Below, in pieces: positions 42,711-51,143 of a stretch of 64,000 bases of DNA. Source of the DNA: Zhenpiania hominis (GTDB lineage Bacteria > Bacillota > Clostridia > Peptostreptococcales > Anaerovoracaceae); assembly GCF_014333425.1 (NCBI RefSeq), contig NZ_JACRYT010000010.1, forward strand, positions 45,328 to 109,327, given 5' to 3'. The notes under the pieces were generated by a model, which saw only the letters and a program-made list of their open reading frames with translations, searched no databases and was not told where the DNA came from. A program made the position numbers and the translations under genes. The stretch's first letter is position 1. Each line of letters begins with the position of its first letter.

Positions 42711-43250
42711 TTACGCGTCTTCCCCGCCGGGAACCAGATTTCCATCGGTTGCTTCATCCGGCGCTTCGGTCTGCGGGCTTTCAGTCGGCTCATCTTCCGG
42801 TTCATCTGCAGGCGCTTCGGTCTGCTCCTGCCGATCGATTTGCTGCGTCTGCTGTGTCCGCGCCGGCTGGCTTCCCCCATTATTCGCGTCTTTATAAACA
42901 AAGAAGTAATAATAGGCCCCTCCAGCCGCAAGAGCCAGAAGCAGCAGCATAATGATAATCGTAGCGATTACAGCGCCCGCGCTGCTTCCTTTTTTCACCG
43001 TTTTATGTACCGGGCGTTTTCCTCTGGGCGCCCTGGGAGCCCGCGGAGCTCTGGGCGCGGAAACGCCGGATCTCTTCGATTTTTTTGTTTTGGTCTTTGA
43101 AGATGATCGTCCATTTTGCCTTCTTTCTTCATATTGTCCACTCTCATCCTCTTCTTCCCTTAGTTGCTGTACAGGCCAGCCGCATCCCGGGCAGTTCTCC
43201 GCATACTCGGATATCTGCCTTCCGCATTCCGGACATCTTATTAATGCCAT
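42711..43250 (-). CDS. Zinc-ribbon membrane protein, paralogue 1
   Basis: A 179-residue protein: N-terminal zinc ribbon (IRCPECGRQISEYAENCPGC), a basic linker with Ala-Pro-Arg repeats (about 65-85), one transmembrane helix (about 92-114) and an acidic Glu/Pro/Thr-rich outer tail. The plan matches the next gene, so the two arose by duplication. Zinc-ribbon single-pass proteins of this form are common in clostridia and have no known function. It is separated from its paralogue by 27 bases, downstream in the same unit. Confidence 0.8.
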   Translation of the reverse strand: MALIRCPECGRQISEYAENCPGCGWPVQQLREEEDESGQYEERRQNGRSSSKTKTKKSKRSGVSAPRAPRAPRAPRGKRPVHKTVKKGSSAGAVIATIIIMLLLLALAAGGAYYYFFVYKDANNGGSQPARTQQTQQIDRQEQTEAPADEPEDEPTESPQTEAPDEATDGNLVPGGEDA

Positions 43251-43277
43251 AATCCATTCCCCCTTTTAAACAATTTA

Positions 43278-44015
43278 CTATTCAGACAGCGGCTCTTCCG
43301 GCTGCTCCGCGGGAGCTTCCGTCGCAGGCTGAGTTGTCGGCTGCGCGGTTGTCGTCTGCCTTGTTGTCTGCTTTGTCGTTTGCCGTTTTGTAGTTTCGCG
43401 CTGCGTCTGTTTTCTTGTCGTTTCCCGGGTAGATCGCTGCGTTTCTCTTACTGCATCATCATCGGAATCATCGTTGTTATCGTCATAGCTGTCATTATTT
43501 TCATAACTATTATAGTCACTGTATGTCTCTTCCGTCGCTGCATCGGAATCATTTCCCAGACTGTCCTTCGGCCTGTCCGATGAAGCCATAACGAAATAAT
43601 AGATCAGCCCTCCCGCAATCAGAACCAGAATCACGATCAGAATAATAAGAGCTTTCCAGTTCTTTTCTTTGGACTGCTTTTTTCCCTTTGATCTTGAGCC
43701 TGAATTTGAATTTGAAGATTTTTTCTTCCTGCTTTTCGGCGCGAGAGCGCTTTCTGAATTTTTTACAACTCGCTCCTGGCCCGGTTTCCGCTGCTGTCTG
43801 CTTTGTCCTGCTCTTGCTTCCTCCAAAGCCCTATTCAGTTCCTCCTGGCTGTAGACCTGCGTATTCGTCTTCCTCTTCGTTTGATTTGGATCCCAGTTCC
43901 GATCGTCAACCTGGTTTTCCTGGGCAATATCGGACATCGGGCAGCCGCAGTTTGGGCACGCCTTCGCGAATTCCGATACATATTCGCCGCATTCCGGGCA
44001 TTTGAGCATTGCCAT
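43278..44015 (-). CDS. Zinc-ribbon membrane protein, paralogue 2
   Basis: A 245-residue protein with the same plan: zinc ribbon (LKCPECGEYVSEFAKACPNC), Lys/Ser-rich linker (about 90-120), one transmembrane helix (about 123-146) and an outer tail that is first Asp/Asn/Tyr-rich and then Thr/Gln/Arg-rich. The start at 44015 is preceded by AAGGGGGAAACGGTT; a longer frame lacks a site. Function unknown. Confidence 0.8.
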   Translation of the reverse strand: MAMLKCPECGEYVSEFAKACPNCGCPMSDIAQENQVDDRNWDPNQTKRKTNTQVYSQEELNRALEEARAGQSRQQRKPGQERVVKNSESALAPKSRKKKSSNSNSGSRSKGKKQSKEKNWKALIILIVILVLIAGGLIYYFVMASSDRPKDSLGNDSDAATEETYSDYNSYENNDSYDDNNDDSDDDAVRETQRSTRETTRKQTQRETTKRQTTKQTTRQTTTAQPTTQPATEAPAEQPEEPLSE

Positions 44016-44103
44016 AACCGTTTCCCCCTTTTCTGGATTTGAATAGATTATATCAAGTTTCAGGAAGAAGGGCAAATTTTTGCAGGCAGATATTTTACAA
44101 ATA

Positions 44104-45249
44104 TTACCTGCTATACTCGGAAACTTTCACGTCCATGATGCTGATATTCGCCACCCTGGAATCCTTTCTCATATTCCGCAGGTTTTCCGGAGAAGCGAAG
44201 GTTACAAGGGAGTACACCTTGACTCCGTTTTTCTTTATATAAGCCAGTGCCTCTTTGTATTGCTCCTTTTGCAGTTCCCCATCCGGAATGGCGCCCATAA
44301 AATCATCGCTATCAAGCAAATATTCCAGCATATTCTGAAAGTGAAGGGCCCATTCTTTAGGCGTTTCCGCATCCGTATTGCACAGGTAGGGGTATTGTTT
44401 CGAATCGTAAGCGTCCTTTTCCAGAACGTTTCCCGATGAACCAGGTATAAAGCCCAAGTGATTTGCAGAGATTTTCCGTTCTCCCAGAGCAGCTATCGCG
44501 CGCGTTCCATAAACCTGATTCCGATCCATGATGTCCCGCAGCTCTTCCAGGGAAAGGGCCTTTTTAAAATTTACCGCGCATTTCACATAGGCGCTTTCCG
44601 GAAGCCTGGCAAGCTCTTTCACATAAAATCGGTCATCTCTTTTTTCAGTAACTTCCTTTCCATTTTCTATGTAAGTCTCTGTCACCTCAAAATCATCGGT
44701 AATGTGATTCAGCTTAAAGGTATCGTAAAAGGAATCTTCGTCGAATTTCCCCTTGTTAAGGAACAAGCTTTCTTCCGAGGACTGTAATCCGGAAGAAAAA
44801 CCGCACTTTATAGAATAGCTGCCGAATCCTTCCGGTTTCGCCAGAGCGTAGCTGTAATTCTGGTCCACGCAGTGAAGCTCTGTAAAAACATGCATTGGAA
44901 CATCAAGGACCGTCGAAGCCTCACCGGCCGCCTCTGAAGGATCGTAATAGATGCGGTTCATAAGAGGGGAAAGGCCGAAAATCAGAAACATGACAATCGC
45001 GATGACAATGGCTCCGGTTGCCACTCCCGCTTTTAAAAACCTTCGGCTGACTGATCGCCTGATATTTTTCAGACTTTCCTCCGTACTTTTTTCTCTTTCT
45101 CCGGAAAAATCAGCGCTTTCACTCAGCTCCAGGCCATAGATATAATCGGAAATTTCTCGAATCTTTTCCATTTCCTGTTCCAGATCCCGGCGCTCATCCT
45201 CACTGAGAGTACCATCCTTATATTTTTGTATTTTCTCTTTGTATCCCAT
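44104..45249 (-). CDS. Anti-sigma factor paired with ECF sigma factor
   Basis: A 381-residue protein with a cytoplasmic N-terminal part (IQKYKDGTLSEDERRDLEQE), a transmembrane helix at about 73-95 and a large outer domain. The N-terminal and C-terminal parts resemble the Sigma_reg_N and Sigma_reg_C families (for example YhfM/YlaD-like anti-sigma proteins). It starts 3 bases after the sigma gene stop. It should hold the sigma factor at the membrane until an outside signal arrives. The signal is not known. Confidence 0.82.
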   Translation of the reverse strand: MGYKEKIQKYKDGTLSEDERRDLEQEMEKIREISDYIYGLELSESADFSGEREKSTEESLKNIRRSVSRRFLKAGVATGAIVIAIVMFLIFGLSPLMNRIYYDPSEAAGEASTVLDVPMHVFTELHCVDQNYSYALAKPEGFGSYSIKCGFSSGLQSSEESLFLNKGKFDEDSFYDTFKLNHITDDFEVTETYIENGKEVTEKRDDRFYVKELARLPESAYVKCAVNFKKALSLEELRDIMDRNQVYGTRAIAALGERKISANHLGFIPGSSGNVLEKDAYDSKQYPYLCNTDAETPKEWALHFQNMLEYLLDSDDFMGAIPDGELQKEQYKEALAYIKKNGVKVYSLVTFASPENLRNMRKDSRVANISIMDVKVSEYSR

Positions 45250-45252
45250 ATC

Positions 45253-45744
45253 TTATTCCTCCTTTTTGATCTCTTTCATCAGCTTCGCTCTGGCCCGATG
45301 CAGGGTAACCCGCACGCTTCCCGGAGAAACTCCCAGCAGAACGGCGGTTTCCATTCCACTTAGTCCTTTCTGGTAAAAACACTCGATCATCTTCCGTTCA
45401 GCCAAAGAAAGCTTTTTTAAATGCTTCCGCAGAGTCTGGCTTTCTTCTTTTTGAAGGATCAAAGCCAGCGGATCTCTCTCATCCGAAGGCGTTCTCTCTC
45501 CGAAAGACTCTGCCGGAATTTCTTTTCCGTTTTTCCGCACCCAGTCAATATAAAGGTTTCTTGCCACCCGGTAAAGCCACTGAGCAATATATTCGGGTTC
45601 TTCCGGCAGTTTCAGCAAAACCAGCACAAAGGTTTCCTGAGCCAGATCCTCTGAAAGTTTCTCATCTCCCGAAAGCTTTCTTAAAAAAGAATACACACGT
45701 TCATAATAAAGCCCGTAAAGCTTCTCAAGTTCTTTCTTTTCCAT
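45253..45744 (-). CDS. ECF-family RNA polymerase sigma factor
   Basis: A 163-residue sigma-70 family factor. Region 2 is seen as YYERVYSFLRKLSGDEKLSE followed by DLAQETFV, and WLYRVARNLYIDWVRK; region 4 as LSLAERKMIECFYQKGLSGM and GVSPGSVRVTLHRARAKLMK. The start at 45744 follows GAGAGGGAAAGCG; a longer frame exists but has no ribosome site. It is transcribed with its anti-sigma gene. A terminator of the preceding ybjQ-like gene lies just upstream. Confidence 0.92.
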   Translation of the reverse strand: MEKKELEKLYGLYYERVYSFLRKLSGDEKLSEDLAQETFVLVLLKLPEEPEYIAQWLYRVARNLYIDWVRKNGKEIPAESFGERTPSDERDPLALILQKEESQTLRKHLKKLSLAERKMIECFYQKGLSGMETAVLLGVSPGSVRVTLHRARAKLMKEIKKEE

Positions 45745-45802
45745 CGCTTTCCCTCTCACCTGTATAACGAATACACACCGATTTTTGTTACACACTTTTT
45801 TC

Positions 45803-45850
45803 AAAAAAAAGCGGCGCAAACAGAGCATGTTCTTCTCTCGCTTGTGCCGC
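45803..45850 (-). terminator. Terminator of the YbjQ-family gene
   Basis: GCGGC(G)CAA pairs with TTG(T)GCCGC in a GC-rich stem, followed on the leftward strand by eight U (45803-45810). Confidence 0.8.
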
Positions 45851-45882
45851 TCTATCTTTGCTATTTATGTATGGCTCCTCGC

Positions 45883-46203
45883 TTATTCCACGGTTACCGC
45901 TGTGCCGGAAGCGGTTACCATCAGCATTCCGTTATCAGAGCCCAGCACTTCATAGTCAATATCCACTCCGATTACAGCATTAGCGCCTAAAGATGCGGCT
46001 CTCCGCTTCATTTCTTCCAACGCTTCATTGCGGGCGTTGCAGAGCTCGTCTTCATATCCCTGGCTCCGGCCGCCGAACATATTGCGCAGCCCCGCTCCGA
46101 TATCTTTGAAAAAGTTAATTCCCGTAATTACTTCGCCGAACACAATATCTTTGTATTCTACTACCTTTCTTCCCTCTACCGCATTTGTCGTGGTTACAAC
46201 CAT
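45883..46203 (-). CDS. YbjQ/UPF0145 family protein
   Basis: A 106-residue protein of the YbjQ (UPF0145) family: [40 protein letters not shown] region and [16 protein letters not shown] are all typical. Members form pentameric rings and are annotated as possible metal-binding proteins; no reaction is known. It is a single gene with its own terminator. Confidence 0.92.
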   Translation of the reverse strand: MVVTTTNAVEGRKVVEYKDIVFGEVITGINFFKDIGAGLRNMFGGRSQGYEDELCNARNEALEEMKRRAASLGANAVIGVDIDYEVLGSDNGMLMVTASGTAVTVE

Positions 46204-46314
46204 TTCAAAACCTCCAATCCGATAAGCGCTTTCTCATCCGCTTATCTACACACAATTTGCGTTAACTGACAGCTTTATTATATTTTACCGGATCCTGCCG
46301 CGTCAACTGGAAAT

Positions 46315-46451
46315 TCAAGTTCCTTTGCGCAGAATATCCAGATATGCTTCATAGGCAAAGGCGGATCTGGAGGAAGTGGATTTGGCACGAAAGACTGATA
46401 CGCTATTTTGCCCGACAAGTTTGATTTATAATGACCTGCACGGTTGTTCAT
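46315..46451 (-). pseudogene. Remnant of a second Fic-family gene
   Basis: The 5' part (ATG 46451, with AGGAG upstream) reads HYKSNLSGKIAYQSFVPNPL followed by PPDPPL, the usual beginning of one class of Fic proteins. After that the frame shifts, and the other frame ends with AFAYEAYLDILRKGT and a stop, like the C terminus of such proteins. The whole centre, including the HPFxxGNGR core, is missing. It lies 85 bases from a complete Fic gene of a different subtype. Confidence 0.5.
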
Positions 46452-46536
46452 TTGCGATGGCTCCTTTCTTGGAACTTGAAATAAAAAAATCAATTATGAC
46501 TTTAGTATGCATCACAGACCATGTGCCAATCATTTC

Positions 46537-47556
46537 CTAAATAGTCTGTTTTCTAACTTTGCGATATTTCTGATTCCTGCTGCTGGGTTTATCCGGGATC
46601 GTCCGTTCTATGAGCCCGGCTTCCAGCGCGGGTTTCAGATAATTCTTTCGGAAGGTAGGCCTGTGTGAAAGACCGAGACGTTTCATCAGTTCAGCGGCTG
46701 AAAGGGTCTGATTTCCCAAAACCTTTAATAGTTCCAAAACAAAGTCATTATCCTGGTCGCTACCCTGGTCGCTATCCTGGTCGGTCTGTTCATGAATAAC
46801 TTCTACCTCACTTAGCGTATCCCGAATAATTTCCAACATCAATTCGGCAAATACTGCACTATCCGCATCCTTATCTGCTTGAGCAAGACTATCATAATAT
46901 TCCTGTTGCCGCGATTTAATAAGTTCTTCTATAGGCAACCAGAAAAAAACTTCTTTCCACTGCCCAAGCAGCAGACTATGCCACATTCTTCCTATTCTTC
47001 CGTTTCCATCCGCGAAAGGGTGGATAAATTCAAATTCATAATGAAAAACCGCGCTCTTAATCAGCGGATGCATAGATGAACGCTGATACCACTCAAATAG
47101 CTGCCTGATCTGTTCCGGTACAAATTCCGCTGGTGGAGCCATATGTATCAGAACATCGCCATCAAATACACCTACCCCTCCGGAGCGAAAACATCCGTTT
47201 TCTTTCATAAGTCCTCTCATCATCACTCTATGCGCGGTGAGCAAATCTTCAATAGAAGCAGGATCAAACTGGAGCATCATCTCATACGCTTCATAAGCAT
47301 TTTGAACTTCTCTGACCTCATTCGGATTTCCAAGTACACGCTTTCCATCTATAATCGCTGTAACCTGTTCCAGAGTCAGAGTATTGTGCTCAATCGCTAA
47401 AGAAGAATGGATTGTCCGAATCCGGTTTTCTCTGCGAAGATGTGGATTAATATGTTGATCTTTCTGCAGAGATATACGTCCAACCTGCTCACTGATTTCT
47501 GATATTAAATTTATCATCTTATCCGTTATATGAAACGGAGGTTTGTAGCTGTTCAT
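46537..47556 (-). CDS. Fic-family protein (AMP/nucleotide transferase)
   Basis: A 339-residue Fic protein. The catalytic motif HPFADGNGRIGR is intact (about residue 189). Near the N terminus SSLAIEHNTLT matches the inhibitory helix of self-inhibited Fic proteins, where Glu blocks ATP; the usual EG(N) is EH(N) here. The C-terminal part has a winged-helix (LSAAELMKRLGLSHRPTFRK). Fic enzymes transfer AMP from ATP to proteins. An unusual Asp/Gln repeat (DQDSDQGSDQDND) precedes the winged helix. AAGGAAACC lies before the start. TATAAT lies just upstream at about 47605. Confidence 0.92.
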   Translation of the reverse strand: MNSYKPPFHITDKMINLISEISEQVGRISLQKDQHINPHLRRENRIRTIHSSLAIEHNTLTLEQVTAIIDGKRVLGNPNEVREVQNAYEAYEMMLQFDPASIEDLLTAHRVMMRGLMKENGCFRSGGVGVFDGDVLIHMAPPAEFVPEQIRQLFEWYQRSSMHPLIKSAVFHYEFEFIHPFADGNGRIGRMWHSLLLGQWKEVFFWLPIEELIKSRQQEYYDSLAQADKDADSAVFAELMLEIIRDTLSEVEVIHEQTDQDSDQGSDQDNDFVLELLKVLGNQTLSAAELMKRLGLSHRPTFRKNYLKPALEAGLIERTIPDKPSSRNQKYRKVRKQTI

Positions 47557-47654
47557 AAGGTTTCCTTCCCGTATAATTGCCCTTATTCATTCTCCTTAAA
47601 TCTATTATAACAAAAAATTTAAAAATTAAGATCCTTGATTTTCCTGTAATCCTT

Positions 47655-47816
47655 TTATCAACAAATCAAAATTCTTAGAACTTGTTACTAATTTTTCAAG
47701 GCTTCCAGAGTGGGTGAAAAGGGGAGACTCGCGAATTTTGCTTTTAAACTCAAAATCACATCAAAAAAACGTTGAAAAATTAGTAACAAAATTGAAAAAA
47801 TCGAAAGTGTTGATAA
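47655..47816. repeat. Terminal-inverted-repeat hairpin element, copy A (162 bp)
   Basis: Ends are TTATCAACA and TGTTGATAA. Inside, TTGTTACTAATTTTTCAA is matched by an exact inverted copy TTGAAAAATTAGTAACAA, so the whole unit can fold into a long hairpin. Copies B and C are 171 bp and similar throughout. No protein is encoded. Confidence 0.8.
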
Positions 47817-47830
47817 TTTCCTTTTCATTC

Positions 47831-47859
47831 TTGCTTTTTTTGCGCTGTCGTGGTAGAGT
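47831..47859 (+). promoter_or_regulatory. Promoter of the efflux gene leader
   Basis: -35 TTGCTT (47831-47836), 17-base spacer, -10 TAGAGT (47854-47859). Transcription would start about 265 bases before the efflux start codon, leaving a long leader. Confidence 0.6.
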
Positions 47860-47890
47860 AGGGGAGATGAAAAGAAAGGGAGGTGGCTTG

Positions 47891-47908
47891 ATGTCGCTTA
47901 TTCGCTAA
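47891..47908 (+). CDS. Leader peptide MSLIR of the efflux gene
   Basis: ATG TCG CTT ATT CGC TAA preceded by GGGAGG at a 7-base spacing. Four bases after its stop begins a segment that can pair with the terminator U-run 150 bases downstream. Short leader peptides of this kind, translated before an attenuator, are known ahead of ribosome-targeting antibiotic resistance genes. Confidence 0.55.
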   Translation: MSLIR

Positions 47909-48047
47909 TTTAAGGACAATAAAAAATCTTTATTCTCATTCGGAATTGATGATGAGTTTTTTGTTGTACTTATTTTGCGGATAAAGGATTCAGGCTGGCT
48001 TTACTACATATACAGGCAGTTTCTATTTGTGTGCAAAACAAGTCGCG

Positions 48048-48087
48048 GATAACTCAGAAGAACGGGTTATCTTTTTTTATTGTCCTT
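48048..48087 (+). terminator. Attenuator upstream of the efflux gene
   Basis: GATAAC (48048-48053) pairs with GTTATC (48066-48071), followed by seven T. The T-run and next bases (48073-48087) are exactly complementary over 15 bases to 47912-47926, just after the leader peptide, so an alternative fold can remove the terminator. Confidence 0.7.
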
Positions 48088-48132
48088 TTTCATGTAAGTA
48101 ATTTCAATCGAACTGGAGAAAGGATAAATATT

Positions 48133-49350
48133 ATGTATGAAACGAAGAAATGGAAATCAAAATTCTTTATTGTTGCCTTCGGACAAGCAATTTCCCTGTT
48201 AGGGAGCCACGGTGTCCAATTCGCGCTGATCTGGTGGCTGGCGGAGAAAACATCATCCCCGTTAATGCTTGGAATATCCGGGCTTGTGGCATATTTGCCC
48301 ATGACGCTTTTCAGTCCTGTCGCGGGAATCGCCGCGGATCGGCTGAACCGGAAAATCATCTGCATTGTTTCCGATCTGTCAATGGGCATCCTGGCCGCTG
48401 TTTATGCCGGTCTGCTGTTTTTCTTTGATCTGCCTGTATGGACCGTATTTATTATGCTGTGCGCCAGAGGCATCGGAAATACCTTTCAGCAGCCGGCAAT
48501 CCAATCTATCATTCCGCAGCTGGTTCCATCGGATCAGCTTGTAAAAACAAATGGTTGGATGCAGCTGATGAACGCCGGCTCCTTCTTCCTGGGGCCTGTA
48601 ATTGGAGCTTCCCTTTACGCGGCTTTTCCAATGTCAGTAGTTTTGATCAGCGACATAATCGGAGCTGCTTTGGCCAGCGCGGCGCTGGCTGTTGTGAAAG
48701 TTCCTGAGTTAGAGAAACACCAGCTGGAACAAGAACCTATAGCGCGGCAGTTGAAAGAAGGATTCACTGTCTTTCAGGCAGATTCGAAACTCTTTTATCT
48801 GGTGCTTGGAGAAGCTTTGTGCATGTTCTTTTACGCGCCGCTGTCGTCTTTTTATCCGCTGATGACCAGCGACTATTTTAATCTTTCCGCAATGTACGGA
48901 AGCGCTGTAGAACTTGCTTTTGCCCTTGGAATGATGATATCTTCACTGATGTTCTCAAGTGTGCTGAAGATAAAAAGAAAGATCCGGACCTCTTTTATCG
49001 GATTGTTTGGAATGGGAATTTCAGCGGCAGTCTGTGGTCTGATACCGCCAACTTATTGGGGATGGTTTTTCTTCGCCGCTGCCTGCGTATGTCTCGGCGC
49101 GTCGGGAAATATCCATTCCATTCCCTTAACCGCGTATATTCAGGAAACCGTTGCTCCGGAAAGAATGGGAAGGGCCTTTTCCGTGCTTACCTTGATTTCC
49201 TCTGTAACAATGCCTGTAGGTTTACTGGCGGCGAGCCCTGTCGCGGAAAAAGTCGGTGTAAATGTCTGGTTTTTTCTGTCTGGCGCCATTATGATAATTA
49301 TTACAAGTATCCTGATATGGTACAGTAAAATGAAAAGGAGGCATCCCTGA
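48133..49350 (+). CDS. Mef-like major facilitator efflux protein
   Basis: A 405-residue MFS transporter with about twelve hydrophobic segments. The N terminus (WKSKFFIVAFGQAISLLGSH, then SGLVAYLPMTLFSPVAGIAA and DRLNRKIICIVSDL) closely follows macrolide exporters of the Mef type, with the DRLNRK loop between helices 2 and 3. It should export a drug or other small molecule by proton antiport. The start at 48133 follows GGAGAAAGGATAAATATT. The leader peptide and attenuator upstream fit antibiotic-inducible expression. Substrate is not proven by sequence. It lies between two copies of the hairpin repeat. Confidence 0.85.
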   Translation: MYETKKWKSKFFIVAFGQAISLLGSHGVQFALIWWLAEKTSSPLMLGISGLVAYLPMTLFSPVAGIAADRLNRKIICIVSDLSMGILAAVYAGLLFFFDLPVWTVFIMLCARGIGNTFQQPAIQSIIPQLVPSDQLVKTNGWMQLMNAGSFFLGPVIGASLYAAFPMSVVLISDIIGAALASAALAVVKVPELEKHQLEQEPIARQLKEGFTVFQADSKLFYLVLGEALCMFFYAPLSSFYPLMTSDYFNLSAMYGSAVELAFALGMMISSLMFSSVLKIKRKIRTSFIGLFGMGISAAVCGLIPPTYWGWFFFAAACVCLGASGNIHSIPLTAYIQETVAPERMGRAFSVLTLISSVTMPVGLLAASPVAEKVGVNVWFFLSGAIMIIITSILIWYSKMKRRHP

Positions 49351-49499
49351 ACATCGTCGAAATCAAGGAAATCAGAACTCCCTGCCTGATTGTTCTGGAA
49401 GATGAAGAAAACTGCTCTGTGGGTTTCATGGGCGTTGAGAATCAGAAGCTTGAAATGCTGTTTCTTTCACCTGAAAAAAGGCAGCCCCTTTCGCCTCTT
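49351..49499 (+). pseudogene. GNAT acetyltransferase fragment cut by repeat copy B
   Basis: The frame directly after the efflux stop reads TPCLIVLEDEENCSVGFMGV followed by ENQKLEMLFLSPEKRQ, the beta-strand 3-4 region and start of motif A of GNAT N-acetyltransferases (xxLEMLFxxPExRG). The expected acetyl-CoA loop is missing because repeat copy B begins at 49500. The N-terminal third is also absent. Confidence 0.6.
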
Positions 49500-49670
49500 T
49501 TATCAACAAATCAAAAATTCTTAGGTTTGTTACTAATTTTTCAAGGCTCCCAGGGCGTGAAAAAAGGAGAAGTCACAGATCAGCCTGAAATTTCCCGTAA
49601 ATCTCAAATCCACAGGGCGAAAACGTTGAAATTCTGGAAACAAATTGCGGAAAATAAAAATTGTTGATAA
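49500..49670. repeat. Terminal-inverted-repeat hairpin element, copy B (171 bp)
   Basis: TTATCAACA/TGTTGATAA ends, with inner arms TTTGTTACTAATTTTTCAAG and the imperfect complement around ACGTTGAAATTCTGGAAACA. It has the same length as copy C. It interrupts the GNAT fragment and abuts the stop of the ATPase gene. Confidence 0.85.
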
Positions 49671-49672
49671 AA

Positions 49673-51010
49673 CTACTGATTCTTTTTCATGGCAATTTCC
49701 ATTAGGCGAGTTGCTTCATCTGCCAGAAATAATGGGATATTTAACAAATCGTCGTCGAGTTTGAGATTATTCAAAGAAAATCGAACACGCAAGTTTATTT
49801 TATCTCCAAATTTTTCTTTGTATTTCTTAAGACTCCTGGCTTCTGTATTTGCATCCGCTTTTACCTCCACAGGAATAATTTCATTTTCCATTTGGATAAT
49901 AAAGTCTACTTCATACGGCGGATTATTCTGTGACCAGTAGCGCGGAGTTACTTCCAGTTGATTAACCAAAGATTCCAGCACATAATTTTCAGAAAGCGCA
50001 CCTTTAAATTCTGTAAAAAGTCGGTTTCCCTCACCAAAAGCAGTGGGAGATAACATGGACAAACGGCGCAGCAGGCCCACATCTGCCATGTAAATCTTAA
50101 AAGCCGACAGATCATCATAGGCGGCAAGCGGCAGTCCGGGCGCTGTACTCCGATAAATTTTTTTTACCAGATTAGCGTCTACCAACCATTGAAGGGCATC
50201 TTCATATTCACGCGCTCTGGCGCCTTCTTTTACCACTTTATATAAAAATTTTTTATTTTCTCTGGCAAGCTGGGAAGGAATAGAATTCCAAATCATTGAG
50301 ATTTTAGGGAATTCTTTTACATTCGGGTGCTTTGCAAAATCACGCTCATACGCATTTAGTATATTAAAAAGAGCGTTCTGCATGGCTTCTACATCTCTTT
50401 CTTCGGTCCACAGTGCCACGGATTCCGGCATTCCTCCTGTTACATAATACATTTTCAGTTTTTCACACAGGGGATTAAAAAATGCCTTCGGAATCGGTTC
50501 CAGCGTTTCCATTGTATTCAAATACTGATATAGATTCTGATCTCCGTTTGCAACTAAAAATTCATGGAATGTCATCGGATTCATCTGCATAAAATCTACT
50601 TTTCCTACTGGAAAAGAGGAAGGCTTAGCTAAAGCGATTCCCAGAAGCGATCCTGCACAGGCGATATGATACTGGGGGGCATTTTCGCAGAAATATTTCA
50701 TAGAATTAATCACTTGCGGACAATCCTGCACTTCATCAAAAATGATCAGAGTTTTTTCCGGAACTATTTTCTGACCACTTGCCAGGATCAGATTTTGCAC
50801 AATACGCGTCACATCTTTTGTTGTTTCAAAAAACTGTTTGTATTCTTCGTTTTCATCAAAATTAAAATAAGCCGTATTCTCATAATACCGCCTGCCAAAT
50901 TCTTTTAAAACCCATGTCTTTCCAACCTGCCGTACACCTTTTAAAATCAGAGGTTTTCGGTATTTGGAATTTTTCCATTTCAACATTTTTTCTAAAACAA
51001 ACCGTTCCAT
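49673..51010 (-). CDS. AAA ATPase with DUF4143 domain
   Basis: A 445-residue ATPase of the AAA_14/DUF4143 type. Walker A is LKGVRQVGKTWVLKEFG, Walker B LIIFDEVQDCP; the C-terminal DUF4143 part includes KIYMADVGLLRRLS, FTEFKGALSENYVLE and a nuclease-like strand YEVDFIIQMENEIIPVEVKA. These proteins are common in anaerobes and often laterally moved; their role is unclear, with defence and nucleotide-sensing suggested. The start at 51010 has GTGAGG upstream. It is bracketed by repeat copies B and C. Confidence 0.9.
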   Translation of the reverse strand: MERFVLEKMLKWKNSKYRKPLILKGVRQVGKTWVLKEFGRRYYENTAYFNFDENEEYKQFFETTKDVTRIVQNLILASGQKIVPEKTLIIFDEVQDCPQVINSMKYFCENAPQYHIACAGSLLGIALAKPSSFPVGKVDFMQMNPMTFHEFLVANGDQNLYQYLNTMETLEPIPKAFFNPLCEKLKMYYVTGGMPESVALWTEERDVEAMQNALFNILNAYERDFAKHPNVKEFPKISMIWNSIPSQLARENKKFLYKVVKEGARAREYEDALQWLVDANLVKKIYRSTAPGLPLAAYDDLSAFKIYMADVGLLRRLSMLSPTAFGEGNRLFTEFKGALSENYVLESLVNQLEVTPRYWSQNNPPYEVDFIIQMENEIIPVEVKADANTEARSLKKYKEKFGDKINLRVRFSLNNLKLDDDLLNIPLFLADEATRLMEIAMKKNQ

Positions 51011-51143
51011 CTCAAACCTCACTTTTTCTAATCTCTTTGTTATCTATTTTAACACAAAATCACATTTTTATAAATAATTTAGTGTATATGATCACATTTT
51101 TATTAAATATTATTTTATCGTGAACCTATTTTAACCGGATATT

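Larger units (their letters stand above)
47557..48132. other. Intergenic region with repeat copy A and efflux-gene leader
   Basis: It contains the Fic promoter, hairpin repeat copy A, and the promoter, leader peptide and attenuator of the efflux gene, described separately. No further gene is seen. Confidence 0.6.
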
